DNA of 64,000 bases from Methanomassiliicoccaceae archaeon UBA472 (GCA_002497075.1 DAML01000005.1:289-64288), one strand, 5' to 3'; positions 8,088 through 16,829 are shown, counted from the first letter of the stretch. The notes: a model not told the origin generated them from the letters alone. A program made the numbers and translations.

Positions 8088-9620
8088 TTAGTAGTTCCTG
8101 GACAGGGTCTTGTAGACCGAACCGTCGGCCCGCCTGATGACCGCATCCATGGGCATCTGGCCATACAGGGTGTGCGTGGCGCAGCTGTTGCATGGGTCGT
8201 AGGCGCGATAGGCCATCTCCACGGCGTTCAGCAGTCCGGGGGAGACCATCCAGTCCTTGATCAGGGCGGTGGCGGCCTTGCGGACGCTGAGGTTCATGGG
8301 GGCGTTGTTGTTGGTGGTTCCCACGACCAGGTTCACGTCGGTGATCATGGCGTTCTCGTCCGCCTTGTAGTGGTGCACCAAGGTTCCGCGCGGAGCCTCG
8401 ATGATACCTACACCCTCGCCGGGCTTGCCGACCGGGTTGCGAACGTGCTTGCTGGTGATCTCCGGGTCCTGGGACAGCTCCAGCAGCTTTTCTGCGGCGT
8501 ACAGCATCTCAATGACCCTGGCCCAGTGCTGGGACATGGTGTGGTGCACCGGCCCCTTCACGCCCAGGTCACGGAAGGTCCCGTGGTACTTCTCGAACTC
8601 AGCCTGAGCCAACGGGGTGGTGAAGCCCTTGGAGACGTTCAGCCTGGACTGGGGAGTTGCACGGTAGATACCGCTGTCCTTCCCGTCGACCAATCCCTTC
8701 CAGCCGACCGGCTTGAAGTAACAGAACTTCTCGTAGGACCAGGGCAGGGTGTGCTCGGCGATGTACTTCAGGTATTCAGTTCCCCTGTCCTTGTACCTGG
8801 CGACCTCCTCTCCGGTGGGGGAGATCATCTTCTGCGTTCCTTCGTAGAAGTTGATCTTGTCGTTCTTGTCGACGGTACCCAGGTAGTAGGTCTCGTGGTA
8901 GTAGATGTCCGGGTTGGTGATGAGAGCGAGGTAATCCTTGTTCTTCAGCACCACGTCCTCGAACAGCTGGCAGGTGAACTTGCCGAACGTTACGCAGGAC
9001 TTGGCCATGGCCTCGATCTTCACCCTCTCGTCCTCGCTCATCACCTTGGAGAAACCGCCGGGAATGCCGCACACCGGGTGGGTGGCCTTTCCGCCGAGCA
9101 TCTCCTGGATCTTCTGGGCGTAGGAACGGTGCTTTATGACCTCTCCGCCGATCTCCAGACCGACGGCGCCGACGACACCGAGGATGTTCCTCTCGGCCAC
9201 CGGTGCTCCGGGGCCCATGACGAAGTCGGCCGCAGCCAGCGCATAGAAGTGCGCGATGTGGCTGTGGATAAAGTGGGCCATGTAGAACAGCTCACGCAGC
9301 TTCTTGCCGGTCTCCGGCGGTTCCACGTCGAACACCGCATCCAGCGCCTTGGTGGAGCAGATGTGGTGGGCGCCGGGGCACACGCCGCAGAGCCTGGAGG
9401 TCAGCTTGTTCATCTCATCGGCGTTCCTACCGATGCAGAACTTCTCGAACCCTCTCAGCTCGGGCACTTGCCAGTAGGCGTTGGCCACGTTGCCGTTGTC
9501 GTCCAGGAAGATCTCGATCTTGCCGTGACCCTCCAAACGGGTGATGGGGTCGATGGTGATCCGCTTCTCGGTGGTCTTCTCAATCTTGTCGGGTCCCTGA
9601 CCCATCAATATCGGACACAT
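8088..9620 (-). CDS. mvhA: F420-non-reducing [NiFe]-hydrogenase large subunit
   Basis: Catalytic subunit that oxidises H2 and feeds electrons through MvhG and MvhD to HdrA. The NiFe ligands are complete: RLCGVCPGAHH (C78, C81) and DPCNSCATH (C477, C480). Twenty-seven residues follow His483; in this enzyme class the tail after that His is normally cut off by a maturation protease. No transmembrane segment is present, as expected for the cytoplasmic Mvh type. The ATG lies 5 bases after the mvhG stop, with GGAGG ten bases upstream inside the end of mvhG. Confidence 0.96.
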   Translation of the reverse strand: MCPILMGQGPDKIEKTTEKRITIDPITRLEGHGKIEIFLDDNGNVANAYWQVPELRGFEKFCIGRNADEMNKLTSRLCGVCPGAHHICSTKALDAVFDVEPPETGKKLRELFYMAHFIHSHIAHFYALAAADFVMGPGAPVAERNILGVVGAVGLEIGGEVIKHRSYAQKIQEMLGGKATHPVCGIPGGFSKVMSEDERVKIEAMAKSCVTFGKFTCQLFEDVVLKNKDYLALITNPDIYYHETYYLGTVDKNDKINFYEGTQKMISPTGEEVARYKDRGTEYLKYIAEHTLPWSYEKFCYFKPVGWKGLVDGKDSGIYRATPQSRLNVSKGFTTPLAQAEFEKYHGTFRDLGVKGPVHHTMSQHWARVIEMLYAAEKLLELSQDPEITSKHVRNPVGKPGEGVGIIEAPRGTLVHHYKADENAMITDVNLVVGTTNNNAPMNLSVRKAATALIKDWMVSPGLLNAVEMAYRAYDPCNSCATHTLYGQMPMDAVIRRADGSVYKTLSRNY

Positions 9621-9625
9621 TTTAT

Positions 9626-10645
9626 TCAGGCCTCCTTGGAAGCAGTGGTAGCTTTCTTCTCTTTAACCTTCCGCTTGATGATCGAAGCGGGCATGGTGAA
9701 AGCGTAGAACGTTCCGAGCGGGTCCTTGACCTGGGCCATGAGCTCCAGGATGTCGTCCTCGTTCAGTTGGCTCTCCTGGTTCCCGATAGTGAATATCGAG
9801 GCCAGCGCGCTCAGCATGCTTCCGCCCTGGTCCAGCACCTCGGCGGTCGGTCCCATGCACCCGCGGCAAGGCTGGTTGGCCAGAATGCACTTGGCACCGC
9901 AGCCGGCCCTGGTGGACGGACCGAGGCAGATGATCCCCTGTTCCAGCATGCACTTCTCGGGATCTATATCGATCTCGTAGGGCATGTAGATCCGGTCGAT
10001 CTTCTTGGTGGTCCTGGTCCTCGGGCACTCGTCGCAGAGGGTCTTCTGGGAAGCGATCACGGAGCCCTTGGGGGGCAGCGCGGCGCCTTCCTTGACATGC
10101 TTCTCCACAATGCCTAGGAACTCGTTGATCAAGTTCGTGGTGGGCGGGCATCCCGGCATGTAGTAATCAACGTCTACGACCTGGTCCAAGGTCATGACGG
10201 TGTCGTAGAGAACCGGTATCTCGACCTCCCCCTCAGGCGCTTGCCAGTGCGGGGTGGGCAGAACGTGCTCCACGTTGTCCGAGGTCGGAGTGTGCCAGTA
10301 CACGTACTCCAAAATGTCCTTCTTGTTGGTCACGTTGGCCAGTCCGGGTATTCCTCCGAAGCAGGCGCAGGAGCCGAACGATACCAGGATGGCCGACTTC
10401 TGCCTGAGCAGCTTGGCCATGTGCTCGTTCTCACTGTTCCTGATAGCTCCGTTGAACAGAGTGGCGGTTATGTAGCCGTCGGGCATGGCCTCGACGTCCT
10501 TCACCTTGGCGTCCACGGCGATAGGCCAGAAAGCTATGTCAGCTATTTCGGCCACGCCTAGGATCTTTTCGTCAATGTCCAACAGGGCGACGTCGCAACC
10601 ACCGCACCCAGCAGCCCAATATTGTGCGATCCTTATCTTTGCCAT
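9626..10645 (-). CDS. mvhG: F420-non-reducing hydrogenase small (electron-transfer) subunit
   Basis: 339-residue iron-sulfur subunit passing electrons from the NiFe site. N-terminal GCGGCD (C14, C17) starts the proximal cluster, followed by FGSCACFGG and MPGCPP. The C-terminal half has CDECPRTR, IDPEKCMLEQGIICLGP and CGAKC/CRGCMG for the other clusters. There is no twin-arginine signal, consistent with a soluble cytoplasmic enzyme. A strong AAGGAGG precedes the ATG. The C terminus is Lys/Thr-rich. Confidence 0.96.
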   Translation of the reverse strand: MAKIRIAQYWAAGCGGCDVALLDIDEKILGVAEIADIAFWPIAVDAKVKDVEAMPDGYITATLFNGAIRNSENEHMAKLLRQKSAILVSFGSCACFGGIPGLANVTNKKDILEYVYWHTPTSDNVEHVLPTPHWQAPEGEVEIPVLYDTVMTLDQVVDVDYYMPGCPPTTNLINEFLGIVEKHVKEGAALPPKGSVIASQKTLCDECPRTRTTKKIDRIYMPYEIDIDPEKCMLEQGIICLGPSTRAGCGAKCILANQPCRGCMGPTAEVLDQGGSMLSALASIFTIGNQESQLNEDDILELMAQVKDPLGTFYAFTMPASIIKRKVKEKKATTASKEA

Positions 10646-10670
10646 TTTTATTCCTCCTTAGGGGTCAGAT

Positions 10671-11126
10671 TTACTCCTCGTTTATGGGGTTCGGTCCCAT
10701 CTCCCTGACGACGCGGTCGAACTCCTTGATGGTCTGCTGGAACTTCATCCCCTCGGATGCGGAGACCCACTCCAGCTTCAGGCGGTCCGGGTTGAATCCG
10801 TACTGCTCTAACAGCACGCGGAGCAGGGCGATCCTTCTCCTGGTGCGATAGTTTCCGCCGATGTAGTGACAGTCGGCGGGGTGGCAGCCCAGGACGAGCA
10901 CGCCGTCGGCCCCCTTGGCGAAGGCCCTCAGGACGAACTCGGGGTCCACCCTGGCGGAGCACATGGTCCTGATCACACGGAAGTTGGTGGGCATTTGCAG
11001 GCGGGATACTCCGGCCAGGTCGGCCCCGGCGTAAGAGCACCAGTTACAGCAGAACACCAACAGATTGGGGGCCCAGCCCTCCGCCTCGGTGGCGGGGGCG
11101 GCTTGGGCTTGTGCTTCGTTAGACAT
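10671..11126 (-). CDS. mvhD: F420-non-reducing hydrogenase iron-sulfur subunit D
   Basis: 151-residue [2Fe-2S] protein that links the hydrogenase to HdrA. It contains FCCNWCSYAGADLAG, RTMCSARVD and LGCHPADCHYIGG, all typical of MvhD. The ATG at 11126 overlaps the hdrA stop by one base (TAATG) and is preceded by GGAGGTG, so translation is coupled to hdrA. A longer in-frame reading upstream to 11246 lies inside hdrA and is not credible. A Gln/Ala-rich N-terminal tail precedes the domain. Confidence 0.95.
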   Translation of the reverse strand: MSNEAQAQAAPATEAEGWAPNLLVFCCNWCSYAGADLAGVSRLQMPTNFRVIRTMCSARVDPEFVLRAFAKGADGVLVLGCHPADCHYIGGNYRTRRRIALLRVLLEQYGFNPDRLKLEWVSASEGMKFQQTIKEFDRVVREMGPNPINEE

Positions 11127-14100
11127 TACTTTCCACCTCCGACCAGAGCGGCGTCGATCTGCGCCAGGATCTGGTTGTTCTTGAAGCCCTTCTGTTCCAG
11201 GGCGCCGGACGGGCAGGCGGCCACACAGGTTCCGCATCCCATGCAAAGACCCTCGTTGACGACGGCCTTGCGCTTTTCCGGGTTTGCCGGGTCACCTACG
11301 ATGGTTATGGCGCGGTACTCGCATACCGGCTCGCACACGCCGCAACCGTTGCATACCATTTCGTTGACGGCGGCGATTATGCCCTGGGTCTCAAGGTACT
11401 GCTTCGATATTATGGTCATGGCCCTGGAAGCCGCACCGGAAGCCTGTCCGATGGCCTCATCGATGAACTTCGGCCAGTGGGCCAGTCCTGCCAGGTAGAT
11501 ACCGCTGGTAGCGAAGTCCACCGGCCTCAGCTTCATGTGCGCCTCGAGGAAGTAGTGGTCCTTGCTTAGGGGCACCTTGCACATCTTGGCCAGTTCCTCG
11601 TTGTCATCGTTGGGGCGTATTCCCACGCTGAGAACGAGGCAGTCGGGCGAAAGCTGGACGGGGGCGCCGAGCACGGTGTCGTCGACCAGGATCTTGCCGT
11701 CCGAGGTCATCTCGGGCATCTTGTTCTCCGGGTAGCGGATGAACTTGACGCCGAGCTCCCCGGCCTCCTTGTACAAGGTCTCCCGGAAGCCGTAGGTCCT
11801 GATGTCCTTGTGCAGGACATAGACCTGGGCCTTGGGGTCCTTCTTCTTAATCTCGATGGCGTTCTTGACGGCCTTGGAGCAGCAGACCCTGCTGCAGTAC
11901 GGGGCCTCGTCGTTCCTGGAACCAACGCACTGGATCATGACCACGTTCTTGGCGGCGAACTTGCCTTCCGAGAGGGCCTTCTCCAGCTCGTTCTGGGTGA
12001 CGACCTTCTTGTCCTTGCCGTAGTTGTACTCGGTCGGGACATAGGCCTTGGCACCAGTGGCGATGATTATGGCACCGGTCTCTAGTTCCTTGTCGCCGGT
12101 GACCTTCACCTTGAAGTTACCGACGAATCCAGAGACATCCTCCACCTTGGTGTTCAGGTGAACGCTGATCTTGTCGTTGGCGCGAACCTTGGCTTCCAGG
12201 TCCTTGATGTACTTCTTGGGGGAGATGCCTCCCTCGTTGGTGTACAGGTTGACCATGTTTCCGCCCATGGCTCCGGTGGCCTCCAGTATGTCGACCTTGA
12301 AGCCCTGCGCGGCGATGTCCATCGCGGCGGTCATTCCGGCTAGTCCGCCACCGACGACTACGGCGGAGTGGTTGACGCCCAGTTTGGATTTGGTCAGCGG
12401 CTCCAGGAACCTGGACTTGGCGACTGCCATACGGGTCAGGTCCTTCGCCTTCTCGGTGGCCTTCTCCGGCTCATGCATGTGGATCCAAGAGCACTGGTCA
12501 CGGATGTTGGCCATCTCGAAGAGGAACGGGTTCAGCCCAGCCTCCTTGATGGTGCTCTGGAACAGGGCCTCGTGGGTCCTGGGGGTGCAAGAAGCTACCA
12601 CGACGCGGTTCAGGTTGTGCTCCTTGATCATCTTCTTGATGATCTCCTGAGTATCGGCGGAGCAGGTGTACTTGTTCTCCGCCGCATACACGACGTTCGG
12701 CAGAGCCTTCACGTACTCCACGACGGACGGGCAGTCCACGGTCCCACGGATGTTGATGCCGCAATCGCAGACGAACACACCTATGCGGGGTTCCTGTCCA
12801 GCCACATCGGTCTCCGGGGTCTCCTTGACCACGGTGTCGATGCTGACCCTGTTTTTGAAGACATGGGCACCGGCCTTGGCGGCGGCGCCGCTGGCCTCAG
12901 CGACAGTGGTCGGGATGTCCTTGGGGGCGCTGAAGGCACCGGTGACATAGATACCCTTCCTGGAGGTCTCCAGGGGGCTGTAGATGCCGGTGTGGCAGAA
13001 GCCGAACTCGTTCAGCTTGAAGCCCATGCGGTCGGCCAACATCTTGGCCTGTGCCGGAGGCTGGAAACCTGCGGACAGAACGACCAGGTCGAACTCCTCG
13101 GCCAGCACGTTGCTCCCGTCGCTGTAGCGCAGCAACAGGTTGTTGCCCTCGGTCTCCTCCACGGACGCCACGCGGGTACCGCGGTGCATCTTGATGCCGT
13201 ATTCACCCTCGGCCCTCTTGGCGTAATCCTCGAACTCCTTTCCAAAGGCCCTGACGTCCATGAAGAATATGGTGGACTTCAGGCCGGTGGAGTGCTCCCC
13301 GGCGATGATGGCCTGCTTCAGGGCGTACATGCAGCAGACGGACGAGCAGAAGGGGTTACCGACCTTCTCGTCCCTGGAACCGACGCACTGGATGAAAGCG
13401 ACCTTCTTGGGGGTCTGGTGGTCGGACGGCCTGACCACGTGTCCCTGATAGGGACCGGTGGCGCTCAATACCCTCTCGAACTCCAGGCTGTTGAGCACGT
13501 TCTTGAACTCCTTGTAGCCGTACTCTTTCTTGAGGCGGGCGTCGAAGAGCTCGTAACCGGGGGCGAGAACTACCGCGCCCACGTTGATCTTCTCGATCTT
13601 CTCCTTCATCTCGTAATCAATGGCATCGGCGGGACATACCTTTGCGCAGTTCCCGCACTTGCCCTTGGTGAGATAAAGGCAGTGTTCAGCGTCGATGGCG
13701 TACTTCATCGGAACGGCCTGGGCGTAGGCGACGTAAATCGCCTTCCTGTTCATCAGGCCGATCTCATACTCGCTGGGGACCTTGGACGGACACTTTTCCG
13801 CGCAAAGACCGCAGCCGACGCATCTATCCTCCCGGACGTACCGGGGCTTCTTTTTCAAAGTAACTGTAAAGTTACCAGCCTCTCCTTCGACCCCCATGAC
13901 CTCGGTCAAGGTCATCATGCTGATCATAGGGTGCCTCGATGCCTCCACAAGCTTTGGGGACAGGATGCACATCGAACAGTCGTTGGTCGGGAAGGTCTTG
14001 TCCAACTGGGACATGACACCGCCGATGCTGGCCTTGTTCTCGACCATGTAGACCTTAAACCCGGACTCAGCCAGGTCTAGGGAGGTCTGGACACCGCCGA

Positions 14101-14143
14101 TGCCGCCCCCTACCACCAAAACAGAACCGCTTTTTGATTCCAT
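11126..14143 (-). CDS. hdrA: Heterodisulfide reductase subunit A, double-flavin form
   Basis: HdrA splits electrons from H2 between heterodisulfide and ferredoxin. This 1005-residue version is built from two flavoprotein modules. Module 1 (1-440) has the dinucleotide motif GGGIGG at 12-17 and an inserted two-cluster ferredoxin (C108, C111, C114, C118; C155, C163, C166, C170). Module 2 starts with the HdrA N-terminal domain (about 452-590), then GGGLAG at 598-603 without that insert, and ends in two more [4Fe-4S] motifs (C931-C941, C967-C977). Plain HdrA is about 650 residues. The start is the ATG at 14143, behind a strong GGAGGAG; an upstream TTG at 14215 lacks such a site. hdrB and hdrC are not in this window. 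Confidence 0.95.
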   Translation of the reverse strand: MESKSGSVLVVGGGIGGVQTSLDLAESGFKVYMVENKASIGGVMSQLDKTFPTNDCSMCILSPKLVEASRHPMISMMTLTEVMGVEGEAGNFTVTLKKKPRYVREDRCVGCGLCAEKCPSKVPSEYEIGLMNRKAIYVAYAQAVPMKYAIDAEHCLYLTKGKCGNCAKVCPADAIDYEMKEKIEKINVGAVVLAPGYELFDARLKKEYGYKEFKNVLNSLEFERVLSATGPYQGHVVRPSDHQTPKKVAFIQCVGSRDEKVGNPFCSSVCCMYALKQAIIAGEHSTGLKSTIFFMDVRAFGKEFEDYAKRAEGEYGIKMHRGTRVASVEETEGNNLLLRYSDGSNVLAEEFDLVVLSAGFQPPAQAKMLADRMGFKLNEFGFCHTGIYSPLETSRKGIYVTGAFSAPKDIPTTVAEASGAAAKAGAHVFKNRVSIDTVVKETPETDVAGQEPRIGVFVCDCGINIRGTVDCPSVVEYVKALPNVVYAAENKYTCSADTQEIIKKMIKEHNLNRVVVASCTPRTHEALFQSTIKEAGLNPFLFEMANIRDQCSWIHMHEPEKATEKAKDLTRMAVAKSRFLEPLTKSKLGVNHSAVVVGGGLAGMTAAMDIAAQGFKVDILEATGAMGGNMVNLYTNEGGISPKKYIKDLEAKVRANDKISVHLNTKVEDVSGFVGNFKVKVTGDKELETGAIIIATGAKAYVPTEYNYGKDKKVVTQNELEKALSEGKFAAKNVVMIQCVGSRNDEAPYCSRVCCSKAVKNAIEIKKKDPKAQVYVLHKDIRTYGFRETLYKEAGELGVKFIRYPENKMPEMTSDGKILVDDTVLGAPVQLSPDCLVLSVGIRPNDDNEELAKMCKVPLSKDHYFLEAHMKLRPVDFATSGIYLAGLAHWPKFIDEAIGQASGAASRAMTIISKQYLETQGIIAAVNEMVCNGCGVCEPVCEYRAITIVGDPANPEKRKAVVNEGLCMGCGTCVAACPSGALEQKGFKNNQILAQIDAALVGGGK

Positions 14144-14161
14144 ATTCGCTCCTCCTTTCAC

Positions 14162-14186
14162 ATCATCCTTCGATCCATTGGATGAT
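14162..14186 (-). promoter_or_regulatory. Hairpin in the hdrA mRNA leader
   Basis: ATCATCC (14162-14168) and GGATGAT (14180-14186) are perfect 7-base complements around an 11-base loop. They lie 19-43 bases before the hdrA ATG, just ahead of its ribosome-binding site. A role in translation control is possible but unproven. Confidence 0.35.
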
Positions 14187-14375
14187 TGTTCCGTTTTAGA
14201 ATCTTTCTTGAACAATCCGCCAAATATTGACTTTAAACCGCTCAGTTGCCTCTCCCTCCTATTAGAGCCCCATTCCGGACCAGAACACAGGATCGTGATC
14301 CCCTACCCTTCGCATACCTACCCCCTTGAGGCGAATGGGTACCTCCACGAATGCTCATCCCTGGAGCCTGGACCG

Positions 14376-14394
14376 TCAGGGAGCGCGTCCCTGA
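14376..14394. promoter_or_regulatory. Perfect inverted repeat upstream of hdrA, possible operator
   Basis: TCAGGGA and TCCCTGA flank GCGCG, giving a 19-base perfectly symmetric site about 140 bases upstream of the putative hdrA TATA box. Its shape suits a dimeric regulator. There is no second copy close by to support a regulon. Confidence 0.35.
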
Positions 14395-14586
14395 TAGCGG
14401 AGCAGTTCCTCCGGGATTAAAATGTCCATATTTCAACATTATGCGTTCTGTCGAGGGGTAGGACATGGTGTTCTCGTGATTGCGTACCGTTTAAGAGCTT
14501 TTCGCTTTTATCGTTTCACATTTCGGAAGAAATAGCGTGCATGTATGGGAAACGGGTTTTGACCGCAGCCCCTTCGTCGACCGTCC

Positions 14587-15339
14587 ATGACAGATTTCAA
14601 TAATCGTGGGGCAACTGATTTATTCGGAAAGGTGGTCCGGCCCAAGGTGCTGCTCACCCTGTTCCTCGGTTCACTTGGGCTGTCGAGCCTGGTCCCTATA
14701 TACTATGTAATAACAAGACGAGGCAAGGAAGGCACCAAGGGCTGGACGTTCCACGAGGATAGGATGGACCCTTTGAGCCCGACGGAGCATCGGGTCAAGA
14801 TCCGCCCGGTGAGGGGTGAAGGGGTCATCTGCCAGATCTGCATGGGAAAGCTCAAGCACGGCCTTCCACAGGTCAAGTGCGACTGCGGTAAGGTGTTCCA
14901 CATCACCTGCCTGAAGAGGACCGGTTTCTGCCCTTACTGCCAGCGAACTTATACGCCGGAGCGGGTGGAGGAGATCGCCTTATACCCGGAATTGGAGAGC
15001 ATCCGGTGTCCGGTGTGCGAGAGGACCGTCTATAAGGACTCTGGTACCTGCGAGTGCGGGGCGATAATCTCCGATGAGGACGGCATGTTCTATTGCCCCG
15101 TCTGCGGCACGCAGATAGGAGAGGGGGAGAACGAGTGTCCATATTGTCACGAGCGGTTCGAGGATGTCCGAATGGTGCTATGCCCGTTCTGTGGAAGGGA
15201 GTTCGACGCCAGCAAGGGAGGGTGCGAGTGCGGCTCTTTCCTTGGTGAGGTTTGCCCGGAGTGCGGGGTCCGCCTCGATCCCGAGGACGATCGCTGTCCG
15301 TGCTGCGGGACCGCCTTCGAGACCGTGGAAAGTGATTAA
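14587..15339 (+). CDS. Membrane-anchored C4HC3 (RING/PHD-like) and multi-zinc-ribbon protein
   Basis: A 250-residue protein of unknown function. One hydrophobic segment (about 21-43) anchors it. A RING/PHD-like zinc domain follows: C82, C85, C98, C100, H105, C108, C115, C118, spaced C-x2-C-x12-C-x-C-x4-H-x2-C-x6-C-x2-C. Then come paired zinc-ribbon knuckles at C141/C144 with C155/C157, C170/C173 with C184/C187, C199/C202 with C213/C215, and C223/C226 with C237/C240. The many CPxC knuckles suggest protein or nucleic-acid binding at the inner membrane face. It lies upstream of ftsZ in the same direction. Whether it has ubiquitin-ligase-like activity is unknown. Confidence 0.8.
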   Translation: MTDFNNRGATDLFGKVVRPKVLLTLFLGSLGLSSLVPIYYVITRRGKEGTKGWTFHEDRMDPLSPTEHRVKIRPVRGEGVICQICMGKLKHGLPQVKCDCGKVFHITCLKRTGFCPYCQRTYTPERVEEIALYPELESIRCPVCERTVYKDSGTCECGAIISDEDGMFYCPVCGTQIGEGENECPYCHERFEDVRMVLCPFCGREFDASKGGCECGSFLGEVCPECGVRLDPEDDRCPCCGTAFETVESD

Positions 15340-15364
15340 GGGGCACACACTGGTCTTACTTGAC

Positions 15365-15378
15365 TTTTTATACTTTAT
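15365..15378 (+). promoter_or_regulatory. TATA region of ftsZ
   Basis: TTTTTATACTTTAT lies about 25-30 bases before the GTG at 15397, which would allow a nearly leaderless ftsZ transcript, and about 55 bases before the alternative ATG at 15427. Confidence 0.5.
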
Positions 15379-15396
15379 AGAATATTCATAAAACGG

Positions 15397-16464
15397 GTGG
15401 GTGCCATTTGCCCTTTGTTCGATGACATGTTCCAGAAGGAGGCCGAGCAGCCGACCGTCTCTTCCAGCGCTGAGGACGATGAGCTGCGGGCATTGGTCGA
15501 GTCGCTTAGGATCAAGATCGCCGTGATCGGGTGCGGAGGAGGCGGTTCCAACACCGTCCGCCGCATGTACCAGGCGGGCGTGGAAGGGGTCAAGATGGTG
15601 GCCTGCAACACCGATGCCAGGCATCTTTTATCGATCCAGGCCCACCACAAGATCCTGATGGGCCGGAGCATGACCAAGGGACTGGGGTCGGGATCTCTGC
15701 CGGAGGTTGGTCAGAAGGCCGCCGAGGAATCGGAGAACGATCTCTGGAAGTACGTCGACGGACAGAACATCGTCTTCGTAGTAGCTGGGATGGGCGGTGG
15801 GACCGGCACCGGTTCCGCACCTGTCGTGGCCGAGCTGGCCAAGAGAGCCGGCGCACTTACCATAGGCGTGGTCACCCTGCCGTTCAAGGCTGAGGGCGCG
15901 GTTCGCATGTCCAACGCCATTAAGGGCCTGGAACACCTAAAGGAAAAGTGCGACACCACCATCGTTCTGCAGAACGACCGGTTGCTAGAACTAGTACCAA
16001 AGCTGCCCCTGGAGGCCGCCTTCCGGGTGACCGACGAGGTGCTCATGCAGAGCATCAAGGGGATCACTGACGCCCTGACCAAGCCCGGACTGATCAACAT
16101 CGACTTCAACGACCTGCTGACCATCATGAGGAACGGCGGCATGGCCTTGATCGGGCTGGGTGAGTCGAGCGAGTATGGGCAGAGGGCCGAGATGTGCATC
16201 GAGGACGCATTGTCCTCCCCGATGCTCGGCGACGTTGACATCAAGCAGGCCAAGGGCGCTTTGGTCCGCGTCATAGGCGGCGAGGACCTCACGGTGACCG
16301 AGGCGGAGAAGGCCGCCCTATTGGTCAGCGAGAGGGTGGACCCGCGTGCCCGTATCATCTGGGGATGCGCCGTGCACGGCGACATAAAGAACGAGATGAG
16401 GGTCATGGTGGTGCTCACCGGCGTCAAGTTCAACAGCATCGTCGATTCCTTCAAGAGCAGATGA
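15397..16464 (+). CDS. ftsZ: Cell division GTPase FtsZ
   Basis: Tubulin-like GTPase forming the division ring. The GTP-binding signature GMGGGTGTGSAP is at residues 131-142, the N-terminal glycine loop GCGGGGSN at 46-52, and the T7 loop NIDFNDL is intact, so GTP hydrolysis should be possible. The length (355) fits archaeal FtsZ. The start is uncertain: GTG at 15397 matches leaderless initiation from the TATA box, while ATG at 15427 (MFQKEAEQ) would remove ten residues. Neither has a clear ribosome-binding site. The gene for RNase P protein 2 follows 9 bases later. Confidence 0.95.
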   Translation: MGAICPLFDDMFQKEAEQPTVSSSAEDDELRALVESLRIKIAVIGCGGGGSNTVRRMYQAGVEGVKMVACNTDARHLLSIQAHHKILMGRSMTKGLGSGSLPEVGQKAAEESENDLWKYVDGQNIVFVVAGMGGGTGTGSAPVVAELAKRAGALTIGVVTLPFKAEGAVRMSNAIKGLEHLKEKCDTTIVLQNDRLLELVPKLPLEAAFRVTDEVLMQSIKGITDALTKPGLINIDFNDLLTIMRNGGMALIGLGESSEYGQRAEMCIEDALSSPMLGDVDIKQAKGALVRVIGGEDLTVTEAEKAALLVSERVDPRARIIWGCAVHGDIKNEMRVMVVLTGVKFNSIVDSFKSR

Positions 16465-16473
16465 GGGCGCCGA

Positions 16474-16782
16474 ATGGTGGTCAAGGAGAAACGGGGCCGG
16501 CGACGCTATATCGCGTTCCGTGTGGACAGCAAGATATCGGACGGTGAGCTTTTAGCCGCCCTCAACGCCACCCTTTCCCCTCTGGGGATCAAGGTGCCGA
16601 AGGTGATACAGTTCGACGGCAGGATGGGCATAATCCGCTGCTCCCCTCTCGACAAGGACAAGGTCATCTCGGCACTGACCGCCCGCTCAGACCCCCGTTA
16701 CATGATCGAGACCTTGAGCACCTCCGGGACTCTTTTGACCTTGCGTGAAAAGTACTTTCCGGAGTCGGAGACCAGGGGATGA
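16474..16782 (+). CDS. rnp2: RNase P protein component 2 (Pop5/Rpp14 family)
   Basis: 102-residue subunit of archaeal RNase P, which trims tRNA 5 prime ends and partners Rpp30. The segment RRRYIAFRV at the N terminus and the later GIIRCSP strand match the Pop5 RNP fold. It is translated right after ftsZ and is the last gene before the proteasome promoter. Confidence 0.88.
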   Translation: MVVKEKRGRRRYIAFRVDSKISDGELLAALNATLSPLGIKVPKVIQFDGRMGIIRCSPLDKDKVISALTARSDPRYMIETLSTSGTLLTLREKYFPESETRG

Positions 16783-16820
16783 CTGGAGCGGCCTTCAGAA
16801 TTTTCCAATAATTCCCAAGA

Positions 16821-16829
16821 AATATATAC
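16821..16829 (+). promoter_or_regulatory. TATA box of the proteasome/exosome operon
   Basis: AATATATAC stands 49 bases before the psmA ATG, implying a leader of about 25-30 bases. GGAGTGA just before the ATG at 16878 is the ribosome-binding site. Confidence 0.65.

Larger units (their letters stand above)
14144..14586. other. 443-base intergenic region between divergent hdrA and a zinc-finger gene
   Basis: The longest gene-free stretch in the window. A minus-strand TATA-like GTTTAAAG at 14231-14238 would drive hdrA with a leader of roughly 60 bases. A plus-strand TTTTATCG near 14505 could serve the gene at 14587. Two perfect inverted repeats lie here (14162-14186 and 14376-14394, listed separately). 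I see no tRNA fold and no convincing small gene. Confidence 0.5.

Noticed and set aside
8073..9707. A 544-codon open frame on the plus strand, antisense to mvhA
   Set aside because: It mirrors the codon pattern of the GC-rich mvhA gene, has no domain or ribosome-binding site, and spans a confidently identified gene.
12368..14080. A 570-codon plus-strand frame opposite hdrA
   Set aside because: Leu/Gly/Val/His-rich composition of an antisense shadow, no recognisable motif, and hdrA is certain on the other strand.
14216..14586. A tRNA or small structured RNA gene in the hdrA upstream gap
   Set aside because: No acceptor stem, T-loop GGTTCGAATCC-like element or cloverleaf could be found; only two isolated short inverted repeats.
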